NCBI GenBank assembly: GCA_018268315.1 | Contig: JAFDWU010000002.1 | Coordinates: 329,638-393,637, forward strand | Direction: 5' to 3' | DNA length: 64,000 nucleotides | DNA from: Armatimonadota bacterium | Lineage (GTDB): Bacteria > Armatimonadota > Fimbriimonadia > Fimbriimonadales > Fimbriimonadaceae | Part shown: positions 36,080-43,803 of the stretch, piece by piece | Layout of the letters: the number at the start of each line of letters is the position of its first letter | Position numbering within the stretch: the stretch's first letter is position 1 | The notes under the pieces: generated by a model | Databases searched by the model: none | The model's input: only the letters and a program-made list of their open reading frames with translations | Told to the model about the DNA's origin: nothing | Program-made: the position numbers and the translations under genes

Positions 36080-37899
36080 TCCATTTCCTTCTCGACCATC
36101 TCGACGAACGCCTGAAGCGTCATCGCGCCAAGGTCCTTGCCGCCTTCTTCGCGCGAACGAACGCCAACGGTTCCGTTTTCGATATCCTTGTCGCCAAGGA
36201 TCAGCATGTAGGGGATCTTCTGAAGCTGGTTCTCGCGAATCTTCTTGCCGAGCGTCTCGCGTCGATCATCGACCGAAACGCGCAGCTTCGTGCCGAGGTC
36301 GCCGGAATAGCCCTTTAGCTGAGAAGCAAGGTCCATGGCATGATCCACGTGGCGATCCGCAATCGGCAGCACCGCGACCTGCACCGGCGCGAGCCACAGC
36401 GGGAACGCCCCTGCATACTGCTCGGTCAGCAGGCCAATCATACGCTCCAGCGAGCCGAACGGCGCGCGGTGAATCATGATCGGGCGATGCGGTTTGCCGT
36501 CTTCGGCGATGTATTCCAGCCCAAAGCGCTCGGGCAGGTTGTAATCCACCTGCACGGTTCCCATCTGCCAATCGCGCCCAAGCGCATCCTTGATGATGAG
36601 GTCGAGCTTGGGCCCGTAGAACGCGGCGTCGCCAGGCGAGATTTCGTATTCCATGCCCATCTTGTCGCACGCTTCCATAATCGCGTTGGTGGCGGCCACC
36701 CAGTTGTCATCGTGCCCCACATACTTATCGCTCTTCGGATCCTTGGTGCCAAGGCGCGCTCGAAAGTCCGTCAAGCCAAGCTTTCGCAGCACAGTGTTCA
36801 TGATGTCCACCACTCCGATGAATTCGTCCAGGAGCTGATCCGGCGTGACGAAGAGGTGAGCGTCGTCCTGCGTAAAGCCGCGCGCCCTCAAGATGCCGGT
36901 GACTTCACCGCTCTGCTCGTATCGGTGCACAGTTCCAAACTCGGCGTAACGAATCGGCAGATCGCGATAAGACCGAATCTGCGACGCGTAAATCTCGATG
37001 TGGAACGGGCAGTTCATCGGCTTGAGGATGTAGGTCTCTTTCTCTTCATCCTCCATGAACGGGAACATCTTCTCGCGGAACGTCAGGATGTGGCCGGACT
37101 TCTCGTACAGCTTGATGCTCGCGATCTGCGGCGTAATCACCGGCTCGTAGCCGCGCTTTAGCTGCTCGTCGCGCAGAAACTCGATCATCGTCTCGCGAAG
37201 CTGCGCGCCTTTCGGCAGCCAAAGGGCCAAGCCGGGGCCGACGCGCGGCGAGAACATGAAGAGACCAAGCTCTTTGCCGAGGATGCGGTGGTCGCGCCGA
37301 CGCGCTTCCTCCAAGTTGTGCAGGTATTGCTCCAGTTCCTCTTGCGATTCGAACGCCGTTCCGTAAATACGCGTGAGCTGCTTATTCTTCACGTCGCCGC
37401 GCCAATAAGCGCCGGCAAGAGACATCAGCTTGAAGTGCTTGATCTCCTTGGTGGAATCCACATGCGGGCCACGGCATAGGTCGATAAACCGGTGGAACGT
37501 GCCCTCACGGTCGGTCCGCTGCTGGTCGTAAAAGCTAATGTCCTCGCCCTCGGGCACGGCATCCAGAAGCTGCAGCTTATATTCAGCCACCGCTTCACCT
37601 TGGCCCAGCGTGCATTCCTTCAGCACAATTTCGCGGGCTTCGTCGCGAGACTTGGCGACCTTGCGCTCGATGCGCTGATCCAGCTTGGAAAGCTCCTTCA
37701 TCCGCTTTTCGATGGCGGCAAAATCTTCTTCTTTCAGGGCTTCGGTCGTCTCGACGTCGTAGTAGAAACCGTTCTCGATAGGTGGCCCGATAGCCAGCTT
37801 AACGCCGGGATAGAGTTCGGTGAGAGCCTGCGCCATTAGATGGGCGGCGGAGTGCCGCAGGCGATACAGGTACGACTGTTCGTAAGATTCTTTGTTCAT
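36076..37899 (-). CDS. thrS: Threonyl-tRNA synthetase, lacking TGS domain
   Basis: Charges tRNA-Thr. The 607-residue protein begins at the editing domain (HSAAHLMAQAL, which carries the HxxxH motif), so the roughly 60-residue N-terminal TGS domain of most bacterial ThrS is absent. The catalytic core has class II motifs (MNCPFHIEIY, RYAEFGTVHRYE, and GSLERMIGLLTE). The C-terminal anticodon-binding domain is complete. The ATG sits behind AAGGAAA, and a TATAAT is well placed upstream, so the short start looks genuine. Confidence 0.95.
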   Translation of the reverse strand: MNKESYEQSYLYRLRHSAAHLMAQALTELYPGVKLAIGPPIENGFYYDVETTEALKEEDFAAIEKRMKELSKLDQRIERKVAKSRDEAREIVLKECTLGQGEAVAEYKLQLLDAVPEGEDISFYDQQRTDREGTFHRFIDLCRGPHVDSTKEIKHFKLMSLAGAYWRGDVKNKQLTRIYGTAFESQEELEQYLHNLEEARRRDHRILGKELGLFMFSPRVGPGLALWLPKGAQLRETMIEFLRDEQLKRGYEPVITPQIASIKLYEKSGHILTFREKMFPFMEDEEKETYILKPMNCPFHIEIYASQIRSYRDLPIRYAEFGTVHRYEQSGEVTGILRARGFTQDDAHLFVTPDQLLDEFIGVVDIMNTVLRKLGLTDFRARLGTKDPKSDKYVGHDDNWVAATNAIMEACDKMGMEYEISPGDAAFYGPKLDLIIKDALGRDWQMGTVQVDYNLPERFGLEYIAEDGKPHRPIMIHRAPFGSLERMIGLLTEQYAGAFPLWLAPVQVAVLPIADRHVDHAMDLASQLKGYSGDLGTKLRVSVDDRRETLGKKIRENQLQKIPYMLILGDKDIENGTVGVRSREEGGKDLGAMTLQAFVEMVEKEMD

Positions 37900-37943
37900 T
37901 TTCCGTTTCCTTCCCTTACCAAGGGATTGAGTTGTGAGGCACG

Positions 37944-37949
37944 ATTATA
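37944..37949 (-). promoter_or_regulatory. thrS -10 box
   Basis: A perfect TATAAT on the minus strand, about 44 bases before the thrS ATG. The leader between them contains a small CCCTT-GGT-AAGGG hairpin at 37913-37925. No T-box or long leader is present. Confidence 0.5.
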
Positions 37950-38029
37950 GCTTTTCGGGCTAGGTTCTAAGCAACCTCGGGAGCGTTCGGCACAACATTT
38001 GCGTTGCAAAGAGCGTCAGAATAGGCCAG

Positions 38030-38767
38030 ATGTCTCAGAACCGCCCTGAGGTCTCGGTGATCATGCCGGCCCTCAATGAAGAAAACACCATTCGCGAAGT
38101 TGTTTCGCGAGTGCTGGCGGTTCCTTTGTCCGTCCAGGTCATCGTCATCGATGATGGCAGCACCGACCGAACCCCCGAAATCCTTGCCGAGTTTGGCGAC
38201 AAGATCATATTTCTTCAGAATGCAAAGCCGGGCGGCAAAGGCGCGGCAATCCGCAAGGGCCTTCCTTACGCCACGGGCAAGGTGACCATCATTCAGGACG
38301 CCGATCTTGAATACCTTCCCGAAGAGCTTCCGCAGGTCGTCGCGCCAATACTTTCCGGGCACGAGACGGTGGTTTACGGCACCCGGTTTGCCCATGGCTT
38401 GCCGCCGAAGATGGCTTTGCCGAACAAGATCGTAAACGTGCTGCTGGCGCTTTCCGTGCGCCTGCTCTTCTTCCGGCGGATGACGGACGAGGCGACTTGT
38501 TACAAGGCGTTCAGCACCGACCTGCTGCAAGGAATGGATCTGCAATGCACGCGCTTCGAGTTCTGCCCAGAGGTCACTGCGAAGGCGTTCCGCATGGGGC
38601 AGCATATCGCGGAAGTGCCGATTAGCTACACGCCGCGCACCACCCTTGAAGGCAAGAAGATCAAGTGGACGGATGCGCCTCAGGCGTTTTGGACCCTGTT
38701 CCGATACCGCTTCTGGCGTCCTTCGGCGGATCCTGCTGCCGTTCGGGCCGCTTCGAAAGCCACCTAG
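38030..38767 (+). CDS. Family 2 glycosyltransferase, DPM-like
   Basis: A 245-residue GT-A-fold enzyme resembling dolichol-phosphate mannose synthase-type transferases. SVIMPALNEENTI opens the nucleotide-binding fold, VIDDGSTDRTPEI and the DXD-like QDADLEY bind the sugar nucleotide and metal, and GGKGAAIRKG is typical of the group. There is no C-terminal membrane anchor. It would load a sugar on a polyprenyl carrier for cell-surface glycans. Its stop overlaps the convergent ArsR-like gene by 4 bases. Confidence 0.88.
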   Translation: MSQNRPEVSVIMPALNEENTIREVVSRVLAVPLSVQVIVIDDGSTDRTPEILAEFGDKIIFLQNAKPGGKGAAIRKGLPYATGKVTIIQDADLEYLPEELPQVVAPILSGHETVVYGTRFAHGLPPKMALPNKIVNVLLALSVRLLFFRRMTDEATCYKAFSTDLLQGMDLQCTRFEFCPEVTAKAFRMGQHIAEVPISYTPRTTLEGKKIKWTDAPQAFWTLFRYRFWRPSADPAAVRAASKAT

Positions 38768-39306
38768 TCGGCGGTTAGGCTCGAAATCGCAATCGTCACG
38801 CTGTATTTATTCCCGTCGCCCTGCTGGCGCTCGTGCAGCCAGGCCGTAATTTCGCGAAGCTTTGCGCTCAGTTCTCGCCGCTCATCCTCGCTCAGCATTG
38901 CGGTTAGGCGGAAGAGCGAGCATTCTTCGTCCGCCTTCTGACGGCGGACCTCGATGGCTTTTGCGTACTCCTTTGCGGCCGTGCTCAGCACGGTCGAGAC
39001 GTTCTTAGTGATCTCGCGACGTGTCTGCTCATCTTCGTAGTCCAGCCCCTCCATTCTGCTCGGAGGACCAGCGGCATAAAGAGTCTCCGGCTTTGTTGAG
39101 CCAGGGCGGGCTCCAGACTTTTGGATTAAGCCGACCTCGGTCATCTGGGCCAAGTGGTAGTAGATGAGATGCTCCTCGATACCAAGCCGTGCGGCGATTT
39201 GCGCGGCTGTCAGAGGCTCGCTGCTGCGCAGCAAAGTCAGGAGTTCAATCCGCACTGGATTGTTCAAGGCTCGAAGCTGGCGAAGACCCAAGGGCATTTC
39301 ATTCAT
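38764..39306 (-). CDS. ArsR-like winged-helix transcription regulator
   Basis: A 180-residue regulator. The first 85 residues form a winged helix-turn-helix (LRALNNPVRIELLTLLRSSEPLTAAQIAARLGIEEHLIYYHLAQMTEVGLI), and a helical C-terminal domain with no metal-binding cysteines follows. It is divergent from an aspartyl protease gene. Two inverted repeats fill the 56-base gap, one of them 5 bases before this start codon, so autoregulation is likely. The ligand is unknown. Confidence 0.85.
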   Translation of the reverse strand: MNEMPLGLRQLRALNNPVRIELLTLLRSSEPLTAAQIAARLGIEEHLIYYHLAQMTEVGLIQKSGARPGSTKPETLYAAGPPSRMEGLDYEDEQTRREITKNVSTVLSTAAKEYAKAIEVRRQKADEECSLFRLTAMLSEDERRELSAKLREITAWLHERQQGDGNKYSVTIAISSLTAD

Positions 39307-39311
39307 AAGTT

Positions 39312-39346
39312 TTTCTAATTATTAGAAACTTTCTAGAATTACTAGA
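39312..39346. promoter_or_regulatory. Twin palindromic operators between regulator and protease
   Basis: A perfect 17-base palindrome TTTCTAAT-T-ATTAGAAA (39312-39328) is followed by TCTAG-AATTA-CTAGA (39332-39346), 20 bases centre to centre. Both share a TCTA-type half-site. They sit between divergent genes, one of which encodes a winged-helix regulator. Confidence 0.65.
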
Positions 39347-39362
39347 CGTTCCCCGGTTTAAT

Positions 39363-40205
39363 ATGGTCTTACCCTTCCTTACCCTCGCCCTTTTGTCCCA
39401 ACGCTCTGAGAAGGTTGTTGTGGACCGCGCAACCTGCATTGGCAAGGTCATCGCACCTATTCTTCCCGGCAGGCGTAAAGCGCCGCTGATTGCCGTCAAG
39501 ATTGGCGGAAAACCGTATCGCATGCTTCTGGATACCGGGGGCCAGGGCGGGCGTATTTCGGAAGATGTAGCCAAAGCCCTCGGCCTGCAACCCATCGGAG
39601 AGGTCCGCGCCGGCGATCCGAGCGGCAAGAACTCTCAGCGACTGTTCCTTTACAAGATTCCAGAGATCGTGATTGGTAACGCGCACCTTTACGGCGTGCG
39701 TATGATTGGCTCCAAAGGGCGGGATCATGGAGTTGATTCCGATGGCGTGCTTGGCACGAACGCGTTTGGAGACCTCCTTGTAACCCTTGACTTTCCGCGC
39801 AAGCAGATCGAGATTGAGAATGGGTCGTTGCCGTCCGACTCCATGCCATATCGAGTTCTGAATGGAGTACCCGCGTTGACCGTTGAAGTTGGAAAAGTGA
39901 AGATCGATGCTCACGTTGACTCCGGCTCCGACGGCGGATTGATGATTCCCCTAAGCTATCAGGACCAGCTTCCGTTGGCGGAAAAGCCACATGTCGTTGG
40001 CCATGCCCGTTCCCTGTTCAACGATTTCGATATCTACGCGGCAAAGCTCAATGGCAAAGTTAAGATAGGCGGGGTTCCCTTCGATATAACAACCGTTGAA
40101 ATGCACAATGCCTTCCCGATGGGCAACATCGGCGGGCGTGTTCTCCAGAACTACGCGGTGACGATCGACCGGAAGAACAAGAGAATCCGGTTCAAGAAGG
40201 GCTGA
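39363..40205 (+). CDS. Retropepsin-like aspartyl protease, exported
   Basis: A 280-residue protein with two aspartyl-protease motifs, LLDTGGQG near residue 57 and HVDSGSDG near 180, as in retropepsin-like bacterial proteases in which two lobes are encoded in one chain. The N-terminus is a short hydrophobic leader MVLPFLTLALLSQ without basic residues. It is divergent from an ArsR-like regulator and probably controlled by it. The natural substrate is unknown. Confidence 0.82.
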   Translation: MVLPFLTLALLSQRSEKVVVDRATCIGKVIAPILPGRRKAPLIAVKIGGKPYRMLLDTGGQGGRISEDVAKALGLQPIGEVRAGDPSGKNSQRLFLYKIPEIVIGNAHLYGVRMIGSKGRDHGVDSDGVLGTNAFGDLLVTLDFPRKQIEIENGSLPSDSMPYRVLNGVPALTVEVGKVKIDAHVDSGSDGGLMIPLSYQDQLPLAEKPHVVGHARSLFNDFDIYAAKLNGKVKIGGVPFDITTVEMHNAFPMGNIGGRVLQNYAVTIDRKNKRIRFKKG

Positions 40206-40214
40206 AAGTAAAAA

Positions 40215-40239
40215 GGCCCGTCGGGAAAACCGACGGGCC
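40215..40239. terminator. Bidirectional terminator
   Basis: GGCCCGTCGG and its complement around a GAAAA loop, between two convergent genes. On the minus strand the hairpin is followed by TTTTTAC, so it is strongest for the PEP-CTERM gene. Confidence 0.85.
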
Positions 40240-40266
40240 AAGAAATGGCTTGCAAAGAATTGGTGC

Positions 40267-40923
40267 TTAGGAGGATCGCTTGCGGCGAACCAAAGCGGCG
40301 ATGCCCGCGCTAATGGCAATCATCGAAGCCGGCTCGGGGACGGCGCTTCCTCCCTCGAGGTCTACGTTGTCGAGGCCAATGTAATTCGTTCCACCCTTGG
40401 GGCTTGCGCCAATAAAGCTAATGATGGTGGAAGTTCCCGTTGCCACGAAGTCAAGGTCAACTCGGTTATAGGTATTGCTGTTATCAGCAAAGGTATCGTA
40501 GTTCACCTGATCCAGCAGAACCGCCGAAGTAGAGCCATCAACGGCAGTTGCTTCAACACCGGCGTTGCCGGAGTACAGGACCAATCCGCCGTAGTAGTAG
40601 CTGAGGTGATACTTGCCTCCAGCCACCGTAGAAACGGTCTGCGACACACCGCCATAGGGGTAAGCGTCGTGGTAGCCGGTCAGGTCCAGCGAATATGAGC
40701 CGTCCTGTGGAATCACGTAATATGAATTCGTCGCATTGAGCCAAACAAGTTCATTTGAGACCGTGGTCCAACCCGTGATGGCCGTGCTACCGAGGGCAAG
40801 TGAGTCAGCGCCGCCACCATTGTTCTGGAAATCTCCGTTCTCGAACGACCCATTGACAAGAAGATTTGCCGAAGCAAGCGAAGCTACTCCGACAGCCACC
40901 AAGGAAGCCACAAATAAACGCAT
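40267..40923 (-). CDS. PEP-CTERM sorting-domain surface protein
   Basis: A 218-residue exported protein. A signal peptide (MRLFVASLVAVGVASLASA) precedes a beta-rich domain of about 170 residues that begins NLLVNGSFENGDF, as in DUF642-like carbohydrate-binding modules. The end is VPEPASM, a hydrophobic helix and RRKRSS, the PEP-CTERM sorting signal cut by an exosortase. No exosortase gene is in the window. It probably belongs to the cell surface or a secreted matrix. Confidence 0.9.
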   Translation of the reverse strand: MRLFVASLVAVGVASLASANLLVNGSFENGDFQNNGGGADSLALGSTAITGWTTVSNELVWLNATNSYYVIPQDGSYSLDLTGYHDAYPYGGVSQTVSTVAGGKYHLSYYYGGLVLYSGNAGVEATAVDGSTSAVLLDQVNYDTFADNSNTYNRVDLDFVATGTSTIISFIGASPKGGTNYIGLDNVDLEGGSAVPEPASMIAISAGIAALVRRKRSS

Positions 40924-40992
40924 GAAGATAGTGTATCTGCGAATGCCATTCCTTAACGGAAAGCGGAGATTGAAACCAGCAATTCTTCCTGG

Positions 40993-41490
40993 TTAAGACT
41001 CGTTTCCGGTTCGAAGAAGTTGCTTCAAGTGTTCAGAATATAACGTTAGGGCTTCTCGGCACCGCTGGATGCGCCAGTTCAAATCGTCGCGGTCGTTGGC
41101 TAGCAACTCCCACAAGGTTGGCGAAACCACCAACGCCTCGAACGCATCCGTGCCAAGCCCACGATAGCGTAGGCCCATGGCGGCATCCGTTGAACTGTAT
41201 CGCAGATAGGCGACCACGTACGGCTGGATACAACCATAGTTGGCATCGAAGCGCTTCTGGCAAACCTTGTAAGCAATTCCTAGCCGCTCGTCTTCGCCGA
41301 GTTCGTCGGACATCTGGATGACATCTACCAAGTCCTCAAAATTCCTGAAGAACCTCAACAACTCTTCCTGCCGCGTTTGAATGAGCTCGGGGTCGGTGCG
41401 ATACGGGTCACCAGCCAGCGAGCCCTTCAGCCAATTTGCGGCTTTCCCTGTAATTTCAAGCGCGGCTTTCACCGGTTTGGAACGATCCAT
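40993..41490 (-). CDS. Hypothetical helical protein, 165 aa
   Basis: Not recognised. A soluble, mostly helical protein (NFEDLVDVIQMSDELGEDERLGIAYKVCQKRF), with no signal peptide or membrane helix. Its ATG overlaps the stop of the DUF1844 gene by one base (TAATG), so it is translationally coupled to that gene and to pafA upstream. A role in the same process is inferred only from this linkage. Confidence 0.7.
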   Translation of the reverse strand: MDRSKPVKAALEITGKAANWLKGSLAGDPYRTDPELIQTRQEELLRFFRNFEDLVDVIQMSDELGEDERLGIAYKVCQKRFDANYGCIQPYVVAYLRYSSTDAAMGLRYRGLGTDAFEALVVSPTLWELLANDRDDLNWRIQRCREALTLYSEHLKQLLRTGNES

Positions 41491-41774
41491 TAGCTTTGAC
41501 CCCCAGATTTCTGAACGTAGTTGAGACGAAGATCGCGGATGAGGTTCTGAACTTCCCGCCGGTCACTTTCATCGAGCTTCCCCTCAAGATGCTTAGCAAG
41601 ATCGACGGTGACGTCGATGGCGACTTTCGCCTGGGCGAAATCGGCGTGTATGGTTCCCGTGATGAGGTCGGGCTGCAAGCCGAGCTTCTGCCATGCGATG
41701 GAGGCAGACTGCTCCAACATCATCATCAAGACTTGGAAGAAATCAATGGGTTCCTTCTCGGTTTGATCTGCCAT
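41490..41774 (-). CDS. DUF1844 protein with a Pup-like C-terminal tail
   Basis: A 94-residue protein whose body (EPIDFFQVLMMMLEQSASIAWQKLGL) and helical end match DUF1844, a family without a known reaction. The C-terminus reads LRLNYVQKSGGQS. This resembles the YVQKGGQ end of mycobacterial Pup, though it carries two extra serines and the rest of the protein is not Pup-like. It is immediately downstream of the pafA-type ligase and coupled to the next gene. The ATG at 41774 is preferred over a TTG 10 codons upstream. Confidence 0.78.
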   Translation of the reverse strand: MADQTEKEPIDFFQVLMMMLEQSASIAWQKLGLQPDLITGTIHADFAQAKVAIDVTVDLAKHLEGKLDESDRREVQNLIRDLRLNYVQKSGGQS

Positions 41775-41810
41775 GCACTGGTAATAACGGGCCAGCAGGC
41801 TCAAACGAAG

Positions 41811-43286
41811 CTAGTTTTCGTGCGCGTAGGTCTCATAGGGGTCAGGCATATCGTAAACATGGCTTCCGATAACCACCCCGTTCCAGTCGATGAGATAATC
41901 CCTCGGACCCTTAGGTTTCGCCACCTTTTCAACCAGCTTCGCGCGACCCTTTGCGCGCGTATCTTGGGGCGGATCGGTCATCGCGGTAACGATGTCCATT
42001 TCGCTTACCACGCGCTTGGTTTCGCCCATCTCTTGCAGAGCGTAGAACAGCCCTTCGGCGGGGTCGATGTTGTGATATTCGAGGTCAACCGAGTGGAGGG
42101 CGTCGTCGCTCCAGTCGGTACCCGCGTCTTCGATGTACTGCTCCACCACCCGCTTCTTGGCGACCCAGTCGATGCGGTCCCCAAGCTCGAGCGGGTTCTT
42201 CTCAAGGCCGTCGAGGATCGACTCCCATTCCGCCAGCACCCAGTTAGTCTGTTCACTTTCGCCTTTGTAGGCATCGGTTGCCAGCTTCAGATAGATTCGC
42301 TGGACGTCCACCGCCCGGATGGTGACGCCGTCCGCCATCATCACAAGCCACTTGTATTCCGGGTCGCGGCTAACCTCACGCAGGGCAATCAGCGGCTGCG
42401 CAAGCACGAGGTCAGGCGGAACAAGGCCATCTTGCAGCAACCTGATTACCAGCGCGGTCGTGCCGACCTTGAGGGCATACGCGTACTCGTTCTGGTTCCC
42501 TTCGCCGAACAGAAGGTGCAAACGGGTCATGCCGTCGTTGCTGTAGAAATGCTCCCACTTGGGGTTGATCAGGGCGCGGTTGAATCGCACCCTCGTGGCC
42601 AGGGTTTTGATGATGTGATCCGCGCGTTGGCTTAGCTGGAAATGGATGCGGTCATCGGCAATCACGTTGTAAACGTTGCTCACCCAGATGTAATCCACTG
42701 GGTTTGCGTTCATTTCGTCGATGTTCGGGCGTCCGCCCGCGGTGAGGATATGCCCGCCAACGCGGCCAACTCCGGCAAATATCTGCCGGGTTACAAGGAA
42801 CGGATAGAACTGGAAGACCTGGAGGTTGTAGAACTCGTCCGAAGCGTAGATTTGATAGTTCTCGTGGCAGCCAAAGGTGTGCCCGCTGAAGTGATCGACG
42901 CTGTTGTTGTAAACCCGTACGCCCTCGCTTAGCCCAAGCTCTTTGATGGCTCTCACAATGTGGCGCTGCCCGGCACGGTCGTTGGCCACAAGGTCTTTAA
43001 GCTGGCGGCACTCGGCGGTCGCGTATTCAAGGTGGCTGCCGACGGCGTCGATATAGAGCCGCGCGCCGTTCATCAGGAAGCCGCCCGCTTGGGCGGGCTC
43101 GAAGACCATGTCGCGGGAGTGCATGTCGATCGCGCCGATGCGCGATTCAAAGAAAAGGTGGTCCTTGATCGCCTCGACGGCCTGTTCGGGGTTTCTGATC
43201 TTGCTGCCGGAGGCGGCAAGCGCTTCGTCATCGACCAGGCAACCGAATTCCGTTTCAACCCCGAAGATGCCTGATCCGTGCTTCAC
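41811..43286 (-). CDS. pafA: PafA-type Pup/UBact protein ligase
   Basis: A 491-residue carboxylate-amine ligase of the Pup ligase/depupylase family. The first strand carries GVETEFG, with the nucleotide-binding Glu. MNGARLYID, SHLEYATAEC and GCHENYQIY follow, and SQRADHI, NEYAYALKVGT and DPPQDTRAKGR mark the C-terminal half. ETEFG and ATAEC are more like PafA than Dop. In such systems the enzyme attaches a small modifier through its C-terminal Gly-Gly-Glu to lysines, marking proteins for a proteasome. No modifier, Mpa or proteasome subunit gene is in the window. GTG start. Confidence 0.88.
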   Translation of the reverse strand: MKHGSGIFGVETEFGCLVDDEALAASGSKIRNPEQAVEAIKDHLFFESRIGAIDMHSRDMVFEPAQAGGFLMNGARLYIDAVGSHLEYATAECRQLKDLVANDRAGQRHIVRAIKELGLSEGVRVYNNSVDHFSGHTFGCHENYQIYASDEFYNLQVFQFYPFLVTRQIFAGVGRVGGHILTAGGRPNIDEMNANPVDYIWVSNVYNVIADDRIHFQLSQRADHIIKTLATRVRFNRALINPKWEHFYSNDGMTRLHLLFGEGNQNEYAYALKVGTTALVIRLLQDGLVPPDLVLAQPLIALREVSRDPEYKWLVMMADGVTIRAVDVQRIYLKLATDAYKGESEQTNWVLAEWESILDGLEKNPLELGDRIDWVAKKRVVEQYIEDAGTDWSDDALHSVDLEYHNIDPAEGLFYALQEMGETKRVVSEMDIVTAMTDPPQDTRAKGRAKLVEKVAKPKGPRDYLIDWNGVVIGSHVYDMPDPYETYAHEN

Positions 43287-43362
43287 TTACCCATTCTACG
43301 CAAATGCGGGCGAGTTCAAAGCGGATCAAATCGACGGCCGAACTCGTAGGTACAATCAACTC

Positions 43363-43803
43363 ATGCAGGGAACGTATCTCGGTCTTCTGTTTCTCATCGT
43401 AATTGCCGCGATCGTGTGCGGCGCGATGGTGACCCTGAGCTGGCTGCTTGGCCCCAAGAAGAAGACACCCTACAAGGAAGCTCCCTACGAGTGCGGCGTA
43501 ACCCCGGTCGGAGACGCCCGCGAGCGCTTCCCCATCAAGTTTTATCTCGTCGCCATTCTCTTCATTCTGTTCGACATCGAAGTCGTGTTCCTGTGGAGCT
43601 GGATGACCGCTTTCAAGAAGGCGGATACCAATTTCATGGTGTTCAGCTTCTTCGAGCTACTGGGCTACATGGCCACCTGGGTCGTAGGCTACGTCTACGC
43701 CCTCCATGTGGGAGCGATCGACTGGGATGAGACGACTTCGCTTGCGCCGGAAAAGCTTGGCAAGAAGCACAATGCCGATGAGCAGAAGGAGAACGTGGCC
43801 TAA
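43363..43803 (+). CDS. nuoA: NADH-quinone oxidoreductase subunit A
   Basis: A 146-residue membrane subunit of respiratory complex I with three helices and the conserved loop YKEAPYECGVTPVGDARERFPIKFYLVAILFILFD, here cited by its ends YKEAPYECG and FDIEVVFLW. It is longer than the usual 120 residues because of an acidic/basic tail. The ATG at 43363 fits; an upstream frame extension overlaps pafA and is rejected. nuoC follows with a one-base overlap (TAATG). Confidence 0.94.
   Translation: MQGTYLGLLFLIVIAAIVCGAMVTLSWLLGPKKKTPYKEAPYECGVTPVGDARERFPIKFYLVAILFILFDIEVVFLWSWMTAFKKADTNFMVFSFFELLGYMATWVVGYVYALHVGAIDWDETTSLAPEKLGKKHNADEQKENVA

Noticed and set aside
36340-37161. A 273-codon plus-strand frame inside thrS
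   Set aside because: Antisense to conserved synthetase motifs; no domain of its own.
41496-42635. A 379-codon plus-strand open frame opposite pafA and DUF1844
   Set aside because: Overlaps well-supported genes in antisense and shows no family motif.
43108-43362. Upstream extension of nuoA
   Set aside because: Antisense to pafA; NuoA proteins start at the first membrane helix, as at 43363.
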